Of a stretch of 64,000 nt of DNA, positions 8,335-16,643 are shown piece by piece. Origin of the DNA: Phenylobacterium parvum. Lineage in GTDB: Bacteria > Pseudomonadota > Alphaproteobacteria > Caulobacterales > Caulobacteraceae. The stretch spans positions 2,579,501 to 2,643,500 of the forward strand of contig NZ_CP029479.1 of the NCBI RefSeq assembly GCF_003150835.1. Direction: 5' to 3'. The notes beneath the pieces are model-generated. The model saw nothing but the letters and a program-made list of their open reading frames with translations, searched no databases and had not been told where the DNA came from. Numbering within the stretch: position 1 is the stretch's first letter; the number at the start of each line of letters is the position of its first letter. The position numbers were made by a program, and so were the translations under genes.

Positions 8335-9990
8335 TCAGGCCGCAGCCGCGACGATGGGTCCGGAGGCCTCGGGCAGGACGGCGGGCGCCGGCTGCCGGAT
8401 GGTCCGGTAGATGTTGTAGGCCATGATCAGGGCGCCCGAGAGGTACATGAGGCCGCCCAGGGCGCGGACGATGTTCTCGACGTGCTTGGCGGCGACCGTC
8501 TCGACGAAGCTGTTCGCGAGGAAGCCCTGGGGGGTGTACTCCCGCCACAGGAGGCCCTCGCCGATGCCCGAGACCCACATGGCGGCGATGTAGAGAAGCA
8601 GGCCCAGGGTCGCGATCCAGAAATGCCACTCGACCAGGGCGTTGGAGTAGAGCCTGTCCTTCTTCCACAGCCAGGGCACGAGGCAGTAGACCGCCCCGAA
8701 GCTGATGAAGCCGACCCAGCCCAGGGCGCCGGAGTGCACATGGCCGATGGTCCAGTCCGTGTAGTGGCTGAGGGCGTTGACCGCCCGGATCGACATCAGC
8801 GGCCCCTCGAAGGTGGACATGCCGTAGAAGCCGATGGCCACCGCCATCATCCGCAGGACCGGATCGGTGCGCAGCTTGTCCCAGGCGCCCGACAGGGTCA
8901 TCAGCCCGTTGATCATGCCGCCCCAGGACGGCATCCACAGCATGACCGAGAAGGTCATGCCCAGGGTCTGGGCCCATTGCGGCAGGGCCGTGTAGTGCAG
9001 GTGGTGCGGCCCGGCCCAGATGTAGATGAAGATCAGGGACCAGAAGTGGACGATGGAGAGCCGGTAGGAATAGACCGGCTTCTCCGCCCGCTTGGGCACG
9101 AAGTAGTACATCATGGCCAGGAAGCCGGCGGTCAGGAAGAAGCCCACTGCATTGTGGCCGTACCACCACTGGGTCAGGGCGTCCTGGACGCCCGCGAAGG
9201 CCGAAAAGCTCTTGGACCCCAGCAGGCTGACCGGCAGGGACAGGTTGTTGACGATGTGCAGCATCGCCACCGTCACGATGAAGGCGAGATAGAACCAGTT
9301 CGCCACGTAGATGTGGGGTTCCTTCCGCTTCCAGATCGTCCCCAGGAAGACCAGGAGGTAGACGACCCAGACGATCGTCAGCCAAAGGTCCACGAACCAC
9401 TCGGGCTCGGCGTACTCGCGGCCCTCGGTGATGCCGGCCAGGTAGCCGACGGCGGCCATGGCGATGAAGAGCTGGTAGCCCCAGAAGACGAACCACCCGG
9501 CCATGCCGCCTGCGAGCCGGGCCCGGCAGGTGCGCTGGACCACGTAGAAGGAGGTGGCGATCAGGGCGTTGCCGCCAAAGGCGAAGATCACTCCCGAGGT
9601 GTGCAGGGGACGCAGCCGGCCAAAGTTCAGGAAGCCGTAGTCCGGGAAATAGAAGAGGCGCGGCCAGGCCAGCTGCAGGGCGATGACCACGCCGACCAGC
9701 ATGCCGACAATGGCCCAGAAGAGGGTGGCGATGGCGCCGGCGCGGATCACCCCATCCTGGTAGCGGGTGGGATCCTCACGGTAGCCGCCATTGGCGACGC
9801 CCACCGTCAGGGCGGCCGCACTGGCCAGGGCGGCGAGGGTGAAGATCCACCCTTCAAGCCTGTACAGCGGGTCCGGCGACAGGGCCGTCGCCATGAGTCC
9901 GAGGAAGGCGCCCGCCGCCGTCAGGATCAGGAGCGCCACCGCGCCGGGCGGCGAATCCTGCTGGGCCAGATTTTCCGACATTCCCCGCAT
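8335..9990 (-). CDS. ccoN: cbb3 oxidase catalytic subunit CcoN (FixN)
   Basis: 551 residues, a 12-helix heme-copper oxidase subunit I of the C family. Likely low-spin heme ligands are His 130 ([10 protein letters not shown]) and His 419. CuB and high-spin heme ligands are His 279 ([11 protein letters not shown]), His 329-330 ([10 protein letters not shown]) and His 417 ([10 protein letters not shown]). The YGHN-x-VGF helix supplies the cross-linked Tyr region of the C family. It catalyses O2 reduction with high affinity, so the operon supports microaerobic respiration. An ATG at 9981 is an alternative start. It is the first gene of the operon; an FNR/FixK box lies 50 bases upstream. Confidence 0.97.
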   Translation of the reverse strand: MRGMSENLAQQDSPPGAVALLILTAAGAFLGLMATALSPDPLYRLEGWIFTLAALASAAALTVGVANGGYREDPTRYQDGVIRAGAIATLFWAIVGMLVGVVIALQLAWPRLFYFPDYGFLNFGRLRPLHTSGVIFAFGGNALIATSFYVVQRTCRARLAGGMAGWFVFWGYQLFIAMAAVGYLAGITEGREYAEPEWFVDLWLTIVWVVYLLVFLGTIWKRKEPHIYVANWFYLAFIVTVAMLHIVNNLSLPVSLLGSKSFSAFAGVQDALTQWWYGHNAVGFFLTAGFLAMMYYFVPKRAEKPVYSYRLSIVHFWSLIFIYIWAGPHHLHYTALPQWAQTLGMTFSVMLWMPSWGGMINGLMTLSGAWDKLRTDPVLRMMAVAIGFYGMSTFEGPLMSIRAVNALSHYTDWTIGHVHSGALGWVGFISFGAVYCLVPWLWKKDRLYSNALVEWHFWIATLGLLLYIAAMWVSGIGEGLLWREYTPQGFLANSFVETVAAKHVENIVRALGGLMYLSGALIMAYNIYRTIRQPAPAVLPEASGPIVAAAA

Positions 9991-10039
9991 TTCCCTGTTT
10001 GTCCTGGGAGGGGCATGCCGTCGTGCCGGAAGGTGGGCC

Positions 10040-10053
10040 TTGATCTATCGCAA
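10040..10053 (-). promoter_or_regulatory. FNR/FixK-type binding site upstream of ccoN
   Basis: On the minus strand the site reads TTGCGATAGATCAA, which fits the FixK/FnrN pattern TTG(A/C)-N6-(T/G)CAA. Its centre lies about 56 bases before the ccoN ATG at 9990. A transcript start 41 bases downstream, as for class II activation, would fall near 10005 and leave a 15-base leader. This is the expected oxygen-responsive control of fixNOQP in alphaproteobacteria. I did not find an equally clear -10 element. Confidence 0.75.
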
Positions 10054-10100
10054 AGGCGGGCGGATCGTCAGGCGTCGGAGGCCCGGAAAGTCAGGGTTTT

Positions 10101-10166
10101 TTAAGCCTGTTTCCAAACCCTCGATTAAGCCCGTCGCCGGTATCCCTGTCTCATCTGGAAACAGGG
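10101..10166 (+). repeat. Direct and inverted repeats in the leader of the 10176 gene
   Basis: Three short repeats overlap here. TTAAGCC occurs at 10101-10107 and again at 10125-10131. CCTGTTTCCA (10106-10115) is a perfect inverted copy of TGGAAACAGG (10156-10165). CCCTGT (10144-10149) can also pair with ACAGGG (10161-10166). The second and third pairings share the segment 10161-10165 and so exclude each other. That segment lies 10 bases before the ATG at 10176, next to its only purine-rich ribosome-site candidate (10163-10170). It could be an operator, an RNA switch in the leader, or chance. Confidence 0.45.
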
Positions 10167-10175
10167 GCGAGACCA

Positions 10176-10754
10176 ATGTCGGTTCACAGCAAGACGCGTG
10201 CCAAAGCGATCAGGATCCACCAGGGTCCGGTCCTCGCCTTTGCAGCGCTCCTGGTCGCCCTGCTCGCCTTCTGGCCCGCCTCCAGGGCCGCAGCCTCCAC
10301 CACCGCGCCCTTTGCAGGCGAGCTGACCCGGTCGGCGACGGAACTCGGGGCCGTCGCCCCGGAGGCCCGCGCTATCGTCGGCTTCCGGATTCACCGCACC
10401 CTGCGCGCCTTCCGTCCCGCCCCCAAGGTCATGGCCCGCGCCGTCTACCGGCCCTACATTTCCACCCGGCTTGTCCTGACCCCCCGGAAGCTGGCGGCCA
10501 ACGCGGGCCCCGGGGCCGTCGCGGCCAACCTGACCGAGGACGTCCCGGTCGCCCCGGCCCTCATGGTCAAGGCGACCTGGGCTGACGCCGCCGACCCGAC
10601 CCTCCAGGACAACCCGTTCACCCTCGTCGGGAACCGCTCCGGCCTGGAGAACGCCACGCAGACGGAAGTCCGCGGCGGCGAGGTCTGGCTGACGGCCGGC
10701 GGCGCCAAGCGCGAGCCGGTGAACGCCGGCGTCGCCCAGGGCGGGACGCCCTGA
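10176..10754 (+). CDS. Putative exported protein with NPFTLVGNR block
   Basis: 192 residues, family not recognised. The N-terminus has a basic stretch and then a hydrophobic helix (about 19-33, VLAFAALLVALLAF) ending in ASRAAA, which looks like a signal peptide or anchor. The mature part is Ala/Pro-rich with little predicted structure. Near residues 148-173 is a block, NPFTLVGNRSGLENATQ, then EVRGGEVWL, that recurs almost unchanged in the next gene (10909-11409). The C-terminus is Gly-rich. It is transcribed away from the cbb3 oxidase operon and its leader carries several repeats. No function can be given; the repeated block suggests a common partner or processing signal. Confidence 0.65.
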   Translation: MSVHSKTRAKAIRIHQGPVLAFAALLVALLAFWPASRAAASTTAPFAGELTRSATELGAVAPEARAIVGFRIHRTLRAFRPAPKVMARAVYRPYISTRLVLTPRKLAANAGPGAVAANLTEDVPVAPALMVKATWADAADPTLQDNPFTLVGNRSGLENATQTEVRGGEVWLTAGGAKREPVNAGVAQGGTP

Positions 10755-10908
10755 CCCCCGGAAACGGCGCACGCGGACGACTTCCCGAAGTTTTCACGCC
10801 GGCGTCACCCTTTTCGGCCCTCGGGTCTCACGCTCGCCGGACTCGCACCCTTCATCCTCCCCCCACCTGAAGCCGAGGTCGGCGGCAGGCTGGAGCGGAG
10901 AAATACGC

Positions 10909-11409
10909 ATGTCCCGGACGACCGAAACCCCAGGCCACCGGATGTCCCGACCCCTGGAGTCGGGAAACCCTCGCATCCCCCAGGGACTTTGGATCACCCT
11001 TGCGGCAAGCCTCGTGATCCTGGGCGCCCACGGCGCCGAGGCTGCGGAAGCGACCCTTGATCCCCTGCCGGAAGCCGCCCTGACCCTCGCCTCAGCCCAG
11101 CTTCCCCCGCCCCGGGTTCATGCGAACTTCGGGGTGGCGCCAGGCTTGGGGACCGCCCCGGAAGCTTCCCCGGTCCGACTCGTCATGTCGGCCGGACGCA
11201 TGTCGAAACCTGTGGTTGAGGCCGCCGGGCCGGGCCATCGCAACCCCTTCACCCTCGTCGGGAACCGGAAGGGCCTCGAGAACGCCGCCCAGGCGGAAGT
11301 CCGTAACGGAGAGACCTGGCTGGTCCCGGCCTCCGTGAGCGACACCCCCGTCCGCGAGATCGGGCTGGCGTCTTTCCAAGGCGGGGGTTCCTATATAGCT
11401 TCCCGCTAG
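10909..11409 (+). CDS. Putative exported protein, second copy with NPFTLVGNR block
   Basis: 166 residues from ATG 10909, which has GGAG about eight bases upstream; ATG 10942 is an alternative. A hydrophobic helix (about 28-42, WITLAASLVILGAHG) followed by AEAAEA looks like a signal peptide with a long N-region. The middle is unstructured. Near residues 111-138 it repeats the block of the preceding gene, NPFTLVGNRKGLENAAQ and EVRNGETWL, while the rest of the two proteins is unalike apart from weak resemblance just before the block. The C-terminus is Gly/Ser-rich and ends in YIASR. It stops 23 bases before the S9 peptidase start and could be co-transcribed with it. Function unknown. Confidence 0.62.
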   Translation: MSRTTETPGHRMSRPLESGNPRIPQGLWITLAASLVILGAHGAEAAEATLDPLPEAALTLASAQLPPPRVHANFGVAPGLGTAPEASPVRLVMSAGRMSKPVVEAAGPGHRNPFTLVGNRKGLENAAQAEVRNGETWLVPASVSDTPVREIGLASFQGGGSYIASR

Positions 11410-11432
11410 CCAATCCAGCTTCGGGGCCCTTC

Positions 11433-13457
11433 ATGAAATTCCGCCGCGTTCTCGCCAGTCTTGTCCTTGCGCTCAGCCTTCCCGCCGGGATCGCCGCCGC
11501 CGCGTCGCCCGCCCCTCCCGCGGGACTGACCGCCCGGGATTTCGCGCGCGAACCTGCCATCCAGGGCCTCTCGATCTCGCCCAGCGGCAAGAACCTCGTG
11601 GGGATCGTCTCGCCGGACGGCGATACCCGCTACATCGCGATCTGGGAGACTGCGAACCCGGGCAAGGCGCCCGTGATCCTGGGCGCCCAGAAGATGCGCC
11701 TGATGGCGGTCCAGTTCATCAAGGATGACCGCCTGGCGGTGGTCGCCCAGCAGCTGTTCACGGTCGGGACCCGGGCCACCCATCTCCAGAAGATCTACAT
11801 TACCGACCTGAAGGGCGAGAAGTGGACGCCGGCCATTCCGGACCAGAAGGCCAGCTCCGAGCAGGAAGAGTTCGCCAACAAGACGAGCAACCCCAGCATC
11901 GTGAGCATCCTGCCCAACGACCCAAAGCACATCCTGGTTATCGACAACCGGCTCGACGGGCAGGGCGACATCTACAAGGTGGACATTTATCGCGGCACTG
12001 CCGAGCGCCTCTATCGGGGGTCGGACAAGTACGCGAACTACGAACCTGACTGGAACGGCAATCTCCGCGCCCGCAGCTACATCGATTTCGACAATGGCGC
12101 GATCTTCATCGGCCAGCAGTTCCTGAACGCGTCGACCGGCCAGTGGGAAGACCACTTCCGCTCCTACGCCCGCGACCGCAACCTGACTGAGGTGGCGGGC
12201 TTCTCCCAGGACCCGAACATTGTCTACGTCTCCAAGCGCGAGAAGGACAAGGAAGGCATCTACGAGTATGACCTGACCCAGAAGAAGATCGTCGGGCCGG
12301 CCTTCGAGCATAAGCTCTTCGAAGCGGGCGGCGTCCGCCAGGACAAGTCCGGGCGCCTGCTCGGCTTCACCTACCTGGCCGATGAGCCGCGGACCTACTG
12401 GACCGATGAAAAGCTGGCGGCCATCGCCAAGGGGCTGGGCCCCGCCCTCGGGGTCGCCAATGTCAGCGTCGACTGGAATGACCCGGCCGGCGGCGCAACC
12501 GCCAAGGTCTCCTACCCCGACGGCGCCGGCGCCTATGTCCTGGATTGGTCGGACGACCTGAAGTACGTCCTGGTCGAGAAGTCCGGACCCAACCTCTCTC
12601 CGGAGTACTACCTCCTTACCGATGGGGCCAAGCTCACCCTGCTGGGCAAGTCCATGCCGCACATCCCGGGGGCGGCCCTCGGGGACTCCCGCCTTGTCCA
12701 GTACAAGGCCCGGGATGGCCTGGTCATACCGGCCTTCCTGCACACCCCATCCAAGGCCCGCTTCGGGGCCGGGCCCTATCCGGCCATCGTGCTTCCGCAC
12801 GGGGGTCCGACCGCCCGGGACTTCCTGGGGTGGGACGTCTCTGGCTGGACCAAGTACTTCACCGCCCGGGGCTATGTGGTCATCCAGCCCCAGTTCCGCG
12901 GCTCGGCCGGTTGGGGCGACAAGCTCTACCGCGCGGGCGACCGGCAGTGGGGCCTGGCCATGCAGGATGACAATGACGATGCGGCCAAGTACCTGGCCTC
13001 CCAGGGCCTGGCCGCGCCGGACCGGATCGCCATCTTCGGTTACTCCTACGGGGGATATGCGGCCATGGCTGCGTCGATCCGCCCCAACGGGCTCTACCAG
13101 TGCGCCATCTCCGGCGCCGGCGCTCCCGAAATCCGGCGCTTCCAGAACCGGACCTACGAAAACCGCTTCCTGCGGGAGTTCCAGCGGCCGACCGTCGGCG
13201 GCGTGGACCTCCTCGACAACGCCGGAAAGGCCTCGATCCCCATCTTCGTCTATCACGGGGACCGCGACACCACCGTCGAGATCGAGCAGTCCGAACGGTT
13301 CGTCGCCGCCCTGAAGACGGCGGGCCGTCCGCACCGCTACCTCGCCATCAAGGACATGGGCCACCAGTTCAACCTGATGACCCCGGCCCACGTCGAGACC
13401 CAGCTGGTGGAGATCGAGAAGTACCTCACCACCGAGTGCGGCCCCGGCGGGCTCTAG
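11433..13457 (+). CDS. S9 family (prolyl oligopeptidase-type) serine peptidase, exported
   Basis: 674 residues with a signal peptide (residues 1 to about 24, ending AAAAS). An N-terminal beta-propeller region (about 40-400) precedes an alpha/beta hydrolase domain. The catalytic triad is visible: Ser 538 in GYSYGGYAA, Asp 612 in HGDRDTTV and His 644 in DMGHQFN. LPHGGPTARD near 455 supplies the oxyanion region. The closest family type is the acylaminoacyl-peptidase/dipeptidyl-peptidase branch of S9, often found in several copies in Caulobacterales. It probably degrades peptides in the periplasm. The stop is 9 bases before the next gene. Confidence 0.9.
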   Translation: MKFRRVLASLVLALSLPAGIAAAASPAPPAGLTARDFAREPAIQGLSISPSGKNLVGIVSPDGDTRYIAIWETANPGKAPVILGAQKMRLMAVQFIKDDRLAVVAQQLFTVGTRATHLQKIYITDLKGEKWTPAIPDQKASSEQEEFANKTSNPSIVSILPNDPKHILVIDNRLDGQGDIYKVDIYRGTAERLYRGSDKYANYEPDWNGNLRARSYIDFDNGAIFIGQQFLNASTGQWEDHFRSYARDRNLTEVAGFSQDPNIVYVSKREKDKEGIYEYDLTQKKIVGPAFEHKLFEAGGVRQDKSGRLLGFTYLADEPRTYWTDEKLAAIAKGLGPALGVANVSVDWNDPAGGATAKVSYPDGAGAYVLDWSDDLKYVLVEKSGPNLSPEYYLLTDGAKLTLLGKSMPHIPGAALGDSRLVQYKARDGLVIPAFLHTPSKARFGAGPYPAIVLPHGGPTARDFLGWDVSGWTKYFTARGYVVIQPQFRGSAGWGDKLYRAGDRQWGLAMQDDNDDAAKYLASQGLAAPDRIAIFGYSYGGYAAMAASIRPNGLYQCAISGAGAPEIRRFQNRTYENRFLREFQRPTVGGVDLLDNAGKASIPIFVYHGDRDTTVEIEQSERFVAALKTAGRPHRYLAIKDMGHQFNLMTPAHVETQLVEIEKYLTTECGPGGL

Positions 13458-13466
13458 GCGTCCGCC

Positions 13467-14918
13467 GTGGCTGGCGCCGGCCTGTCTGACCCCGGACTCC
13501 TTCGCCAGGCCGCCTGGATCGGCGGCCTGGAGCGGGTGGGCGAGACCTGGATCGAGGTGACCAACCCAGCCAACGGGCAGGTCCTGGGCCGGATCCCCGA
13601 CCTCGGAGCCGACGCCGCCCAGGACGCGGTGGCGGCCGCCCGGGCGGCCCTGCCCGCCTGGCGCGGCCTGACCGCAAGGGCGCGCGCGGTCATCCTTCGC
13701 CGCTGGCATGACCGCGTGATGGAGTCCCGGTCAGACCTGGCCCGCCTCCTGACCGCCGAGCAGGGCAAGCCCCTGGCCGAGGCCGAGGGCGAGATCGCCT
13801 ATGCCGCCAGCTTCCTCGAATGGTTCGCCGAGGAAGCCCGCCGCGCCTATGGCGACATCATTCCCGGCCACCAGGCCGACCGGCGCCTCCTGGTCCTCAA
13901 GCAGCCCGTGGGCGTGGTCGCCGCCGTCACCCCCTGGAACTTCCCCGCCGCCATGGTCACCCGCAAGGTGGCGCCCGCCCTCGCCGCCGGCTGCACCGTC
14001 GTGCTCAAGCCCTCGGAACTGACCCCCTTCACCGCCCTGGCCCTGGCGCGGCTGGCGGCCGAGGCGGGGGTCCCGGACGGCGTTTTCAACGTCGTGACCG
14101 GGGCGCCCGCCCCCATCGGCGAGGTGCTGACCGGTTCGCCGGACGTCGCCAAGTTCACCTTCACCGGCTCCACCGCCGTGGGAAAGCGCCTCGCCGCGGC
14201 CTGCATGGGCACGGTCAAGCGGGTGTCCCTGGAGCTGGGCGGCAACGCCCCCTTCATCGTCTTCGACGACGCCGACCTCGACGCCGCGGTCGAGGGCCTG
14301 ATGGCGTCCAAGTTCCGCAACACCGGCCAGACCTGCGTGTGCGCCAACCGGGTCTATGTCCAGGCCGGCGTCCACGACGCCTTTGCCGCCGCCCTGGCCG
14401 CCCGGGTTGCGGGCCTGCGCGTCGGGGACGGCCTCGCGGGGCCCACCGACCAGGGCCCGCTCATCAACGCCGCGGCCCTCGACAAGGTGGAGCGCCATGT
14501 CGCCGAAGCCCTGACCGGGGGGGCGCGGGTCCTGGCCGGCGCCCAGCGCCTGCCGGGCGAGGGCTGCTTCTACGCCCCGACCGTCCTTGCCGATGTCGCA
14601 CCGGGCGCCCTCATCAACCGCGAGGAGACCTTCGGGCCGGTCGCCGGCCTTGTCCGGTTCACCACCGAGGACGAGGTCCTGGCCCTGGCGAACGACACCC
14701 GCGCGGGCCTTGCGGCCTATGTCTACACCCGCGACCTGGGCCGGTCCTGGCGGGTCAGCGAGGGGCTGGAGGCCGGCATGGTCGGCCTGAACACCGGCCT
14801 GATCTCCACCGAGGTCGCCCCCTTCGGCGGGGTCAAGGAATCCGGCCTCGGTCGGGAGGGCTCGCGGTATGGCCTTGACGAATTCCTCGAGTCCAAGACG
14901 GTCTGCCTTGCGGTCTGA
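13467..14918 (+). CDS. gabD: NAD(P)-dependent succinate-semialdehyde dehydrogenase-type aldehyde dehydrogenase
   Basis: 483 residues from a GTG start 9 bases after the peptidase stop; no good ribosome site is visible, so coupling to the upstream gene is likely. It is an aldehyde dehydrogenase with PWNFP (Asn 158), Lys 181 in LKPSE, the general base Glu 256 in LELGGNAP and the nucleophile Cys 290 in NTGQTCVCANR. The CVC pair and the C-terminal EVAPFGGVKESGLGREGS are typical of GabD-type SSADH, which oxidises succinate semialdehyde to succinate in GABA breakdown. Length matches the family. No gabT or other GABA gene is nearby, so the substrate could differ. Confidence 0.85.
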   Translation: MAGAGLSDPGLLRQAAWIGGLERVGETWIEVTNPANGQVLGRIPDLGADAAQDAVAAARAALPAWRGLTARARAVILRRWHDRVMESRSDLARLLTAEQGKPLAEAEGEIAYAASFLEWFAEEARRAYGDIIPGHQADRRLLVLKQPVGVVAAVTPWNFPAAMVTRKVAPALAAGCTVVLKPSELTPFTALALARLAAEAGVPDGVFNVVTGAPAPIGEVLTGSPDVAKFTFTGSTAVGKRLAAACMGTVKRVSLELGGNAPFIVFDDADLDAAVEGLMASKFRNTGQTCVCANRVYVQAGVHDAFAAALAARVAGLRVGDGLAGPTDQGPLINAAALDKVERHVAEALTGGARVLAGAQRLPGEGCFYAPTVLADVAPGALINREETFGPVAGLVRFTTEDEVLALANDTRAGLAAYVYTRDLGRSWRVSEGLEAGMVGLNTGLISTEVAPFGGVKESGLGREGSRYGLDEFLESKTVCLAV

Positions 14919-14957
14919 CCTGCCGGGACGGGCCGGGCCAACGGAGGGGAGGCGGAG

Positions 14958-16643
14958 GTGGTGAAGACGGGATCCAGGCTCGCCATCTACCATCCGCCGG
15001 GCCGCATCGGGCTGAAGTCCAACCCCTTCGGCAAGGACGTGGCCAACCTCCAGCTCTACCAGGCCCTGGCCCGGCATGGCGGGTATGGCCGGATCGACCT
15101 GTTGTCCAACCTGCCGGTGGCTGACGCCGACGTCGCCGCCGACCTTTTCCCGGAGGGGCGGGCGCCCTGCCAGGTCGCCGGGGGCAGCATCCTCTCCACC
15201 GAGGCGGCGGCCGAGGGCGGGGTCCTGTTCCGGGGCCAGCCCGACCTTGACGCCCTGGCCTGGATCCGCCGCAAGGCGACGGGCGACCGCGGCTACAGCC
15301 TCGTCGGCCTGATCCACACCCTGGCTCCGCCGGCCATGCGCCAGATCATCGCCGGGGCCTTGACCTCGCCGGTCCAGGCCTGGGACGCGGTCATCTGCAC
15401 CTCGCCCGCCGTGCGGGACGCCCTGTCGAACATGTTCGACGGCTGGGGCGACTTCCTGGGCGAACGCTTCGGCGGCGACCTTCGGCCCCGCCCCCAGCTG
15501 CCGGTCATTCCCCTCGGCGTCCCGGCCCAGGAGATCCGCGAGAAGGCCGACCGGCCCGGCGCCCGGGCCCGCGTGCGCTCGGACCTGGGCATCGAGGCCG
15601 ACGAGGCGCTGGTGGTCTGGGTCGGCCGGATGTCCTTCTTCGAGAAGGCCTTTCCCCAGCCCATGTTCCGCGCCGTGGAGGAGGCCGGGCGCCTGACCGG
15701 CAAGCGCATGCACTTCGCCCTGGCCGGCTGGTTCCCCGGCGGCGAGGCGGACCGCGCCCGCTACGAGCAGGCCGCCGCCGCCTACGCCCCCTCGGTCCAG
15801 GTCGACTTCCAGGACGGCAACGACCCGGAGGTGGTGGCCGACCTCTGGGCCGCCGGCGACATCTTCCTGTCCCTGGTCGACAACATCCAGGAGACCTTCG
15901 GCATCACGCCGCTCGAGGCCATGGCCGCCGGCCTGCCCGTGGTCGCCAGCGACTGGGACGGCTACCGCTTCACCGTGCGACACGGAAGCGAGGGCTTCCT
16001 CATCCCCACCCTGGGCGGACCGCCGGGCGCCCTGGGCGAGGCCCTCGCCGCCCGCCACGCCATCGGCCTGGACTCCTACCAGACCTTCGTCGGCGCGGTG
16101 GCCCAGCACACCGCCGTCCACGTCGGAAAGGCCGCCGAGGCCATCGCCGAGCTGACCCGCAACCCGGACCTGCGCCGGCGCATGGGCGCAGCAGGGCGGG
16201 CCCGGGCGCGGGAGACCTTTGACTGGCCCGTGGTGGTGCGCCAGCTCACCGGCCTGTTCGAGGAGCTCGCCGCCCTGCGCGCCGCCACCCCGGGCGGGGC
16301 GTCCAGCCACCGGCTACACCCCCTGCGCGGCGATCCCTTCGCCGACTTCGCGGGCTTTGCGAGCCATGACCTCGGCCTGGAGCGGCGCCTGCGCCTGCGT
16401 CCCGGCGCCGGGCCGGACGACCTCGTCCGCGCCGCCGCCGTGGACCTGGACGGGGCCTTCCGGATGTGGCGGGCCCCGACCGAGGACGCCGCCGCCCTGG
16501 TGGGTCGCCTGGCGGAGACCGGCGATGCGAGCGTGCGGGACCTGCTGCTGGGCTTTCCGGTCGAGCGCCGTCGGGCCGTCCAGATGTCGCTGGTCTGGCT
16601 GGCCAAGATCGGCGTGGTGGACTGGCTGCCGCCTCAGGCCTGA
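14958..16643 (+). CDS. GT4-type glycosyltransferase with C-terminal extension
   Basis: 561 residues from GTG 14958 (or GTG 14961), behind a GAGGCGGAGG purine run. Two Rossmann-like halves are visible. The second contains VVWVGRMSFFEKAFPQPMF (about 215-235) and the GT4 signature QETFGITPLEAMAAGLPVVASDWDG (about 312-336), the nucleotide-sugar binding E-x7-E region. GKDVANLQLYQAL near the N-terminus fits the starch-synthase-like catalytic domain. The last 130 residues form an extension outside the usual fold, ending in a helical segment. The acceptor and sugar are unknown. The 3' end overlaps the convergent phosphatase gene by 10 bases. Confidence 0.8.
   Translation: MVKTGSRLAIYHPPGRIGLKSNPFGKDVANLQLYQALARHGGYGRIDLLSNLPVADADVAADLFPEGRAPCQVAGGSILSTEAAAEGGVLFRGQPDLDALAWIRRKATGDRGYSLVGLIHTLAPPAMRQIIAGALTSPVQAWDAVICTSPAVRDALSNMFDGWGDFLGERFGGDLRPRPQLPVIPLGVPAQEIREKADRPGARARVRSDLGIEADEALVVWVGRMSFFEKAFPQPMFRAVEEAGRLTGKRMHFALAGWFPGGEADRARYEQAAAAYAPSVQVDFQDGNDPEVVADLWAAGDIFLSLVDNIQETFGITPLEAMAAGLPVVASDWDGYRFTVRHGSEGFLIPTLGGPPGALGEALAARHAIGLDSYQTFVGAVAQHTAVHVGKAAEAIAELTRNPDLRRRMGAAGRARARETFDWPVVVRQLTGLFEELAALRAATPGGASSHRLHPLRGDPFADFAGFASHDLGLERRLRLRPGAGPDDLVRAAAVDLDGAFRMWRAPTEDAAALVGRLAETGDASVRDLLLGFPVERRRAVQMSLVWLAKIGVVDWLPPQA

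Noticed and set aside
9981-9990. Starting ccoN at ATG 9981 instead of 9990
   Set aside because: Neither start has a well spaced ribosome site, so I kept the longer frame and noted the choice.
13731-16310. An 859-codon minus-strand frame across gabD and the glycosyltransferase
   Set aside because: It crosses two firmly identified plus-strand genes and has off-frame composition.
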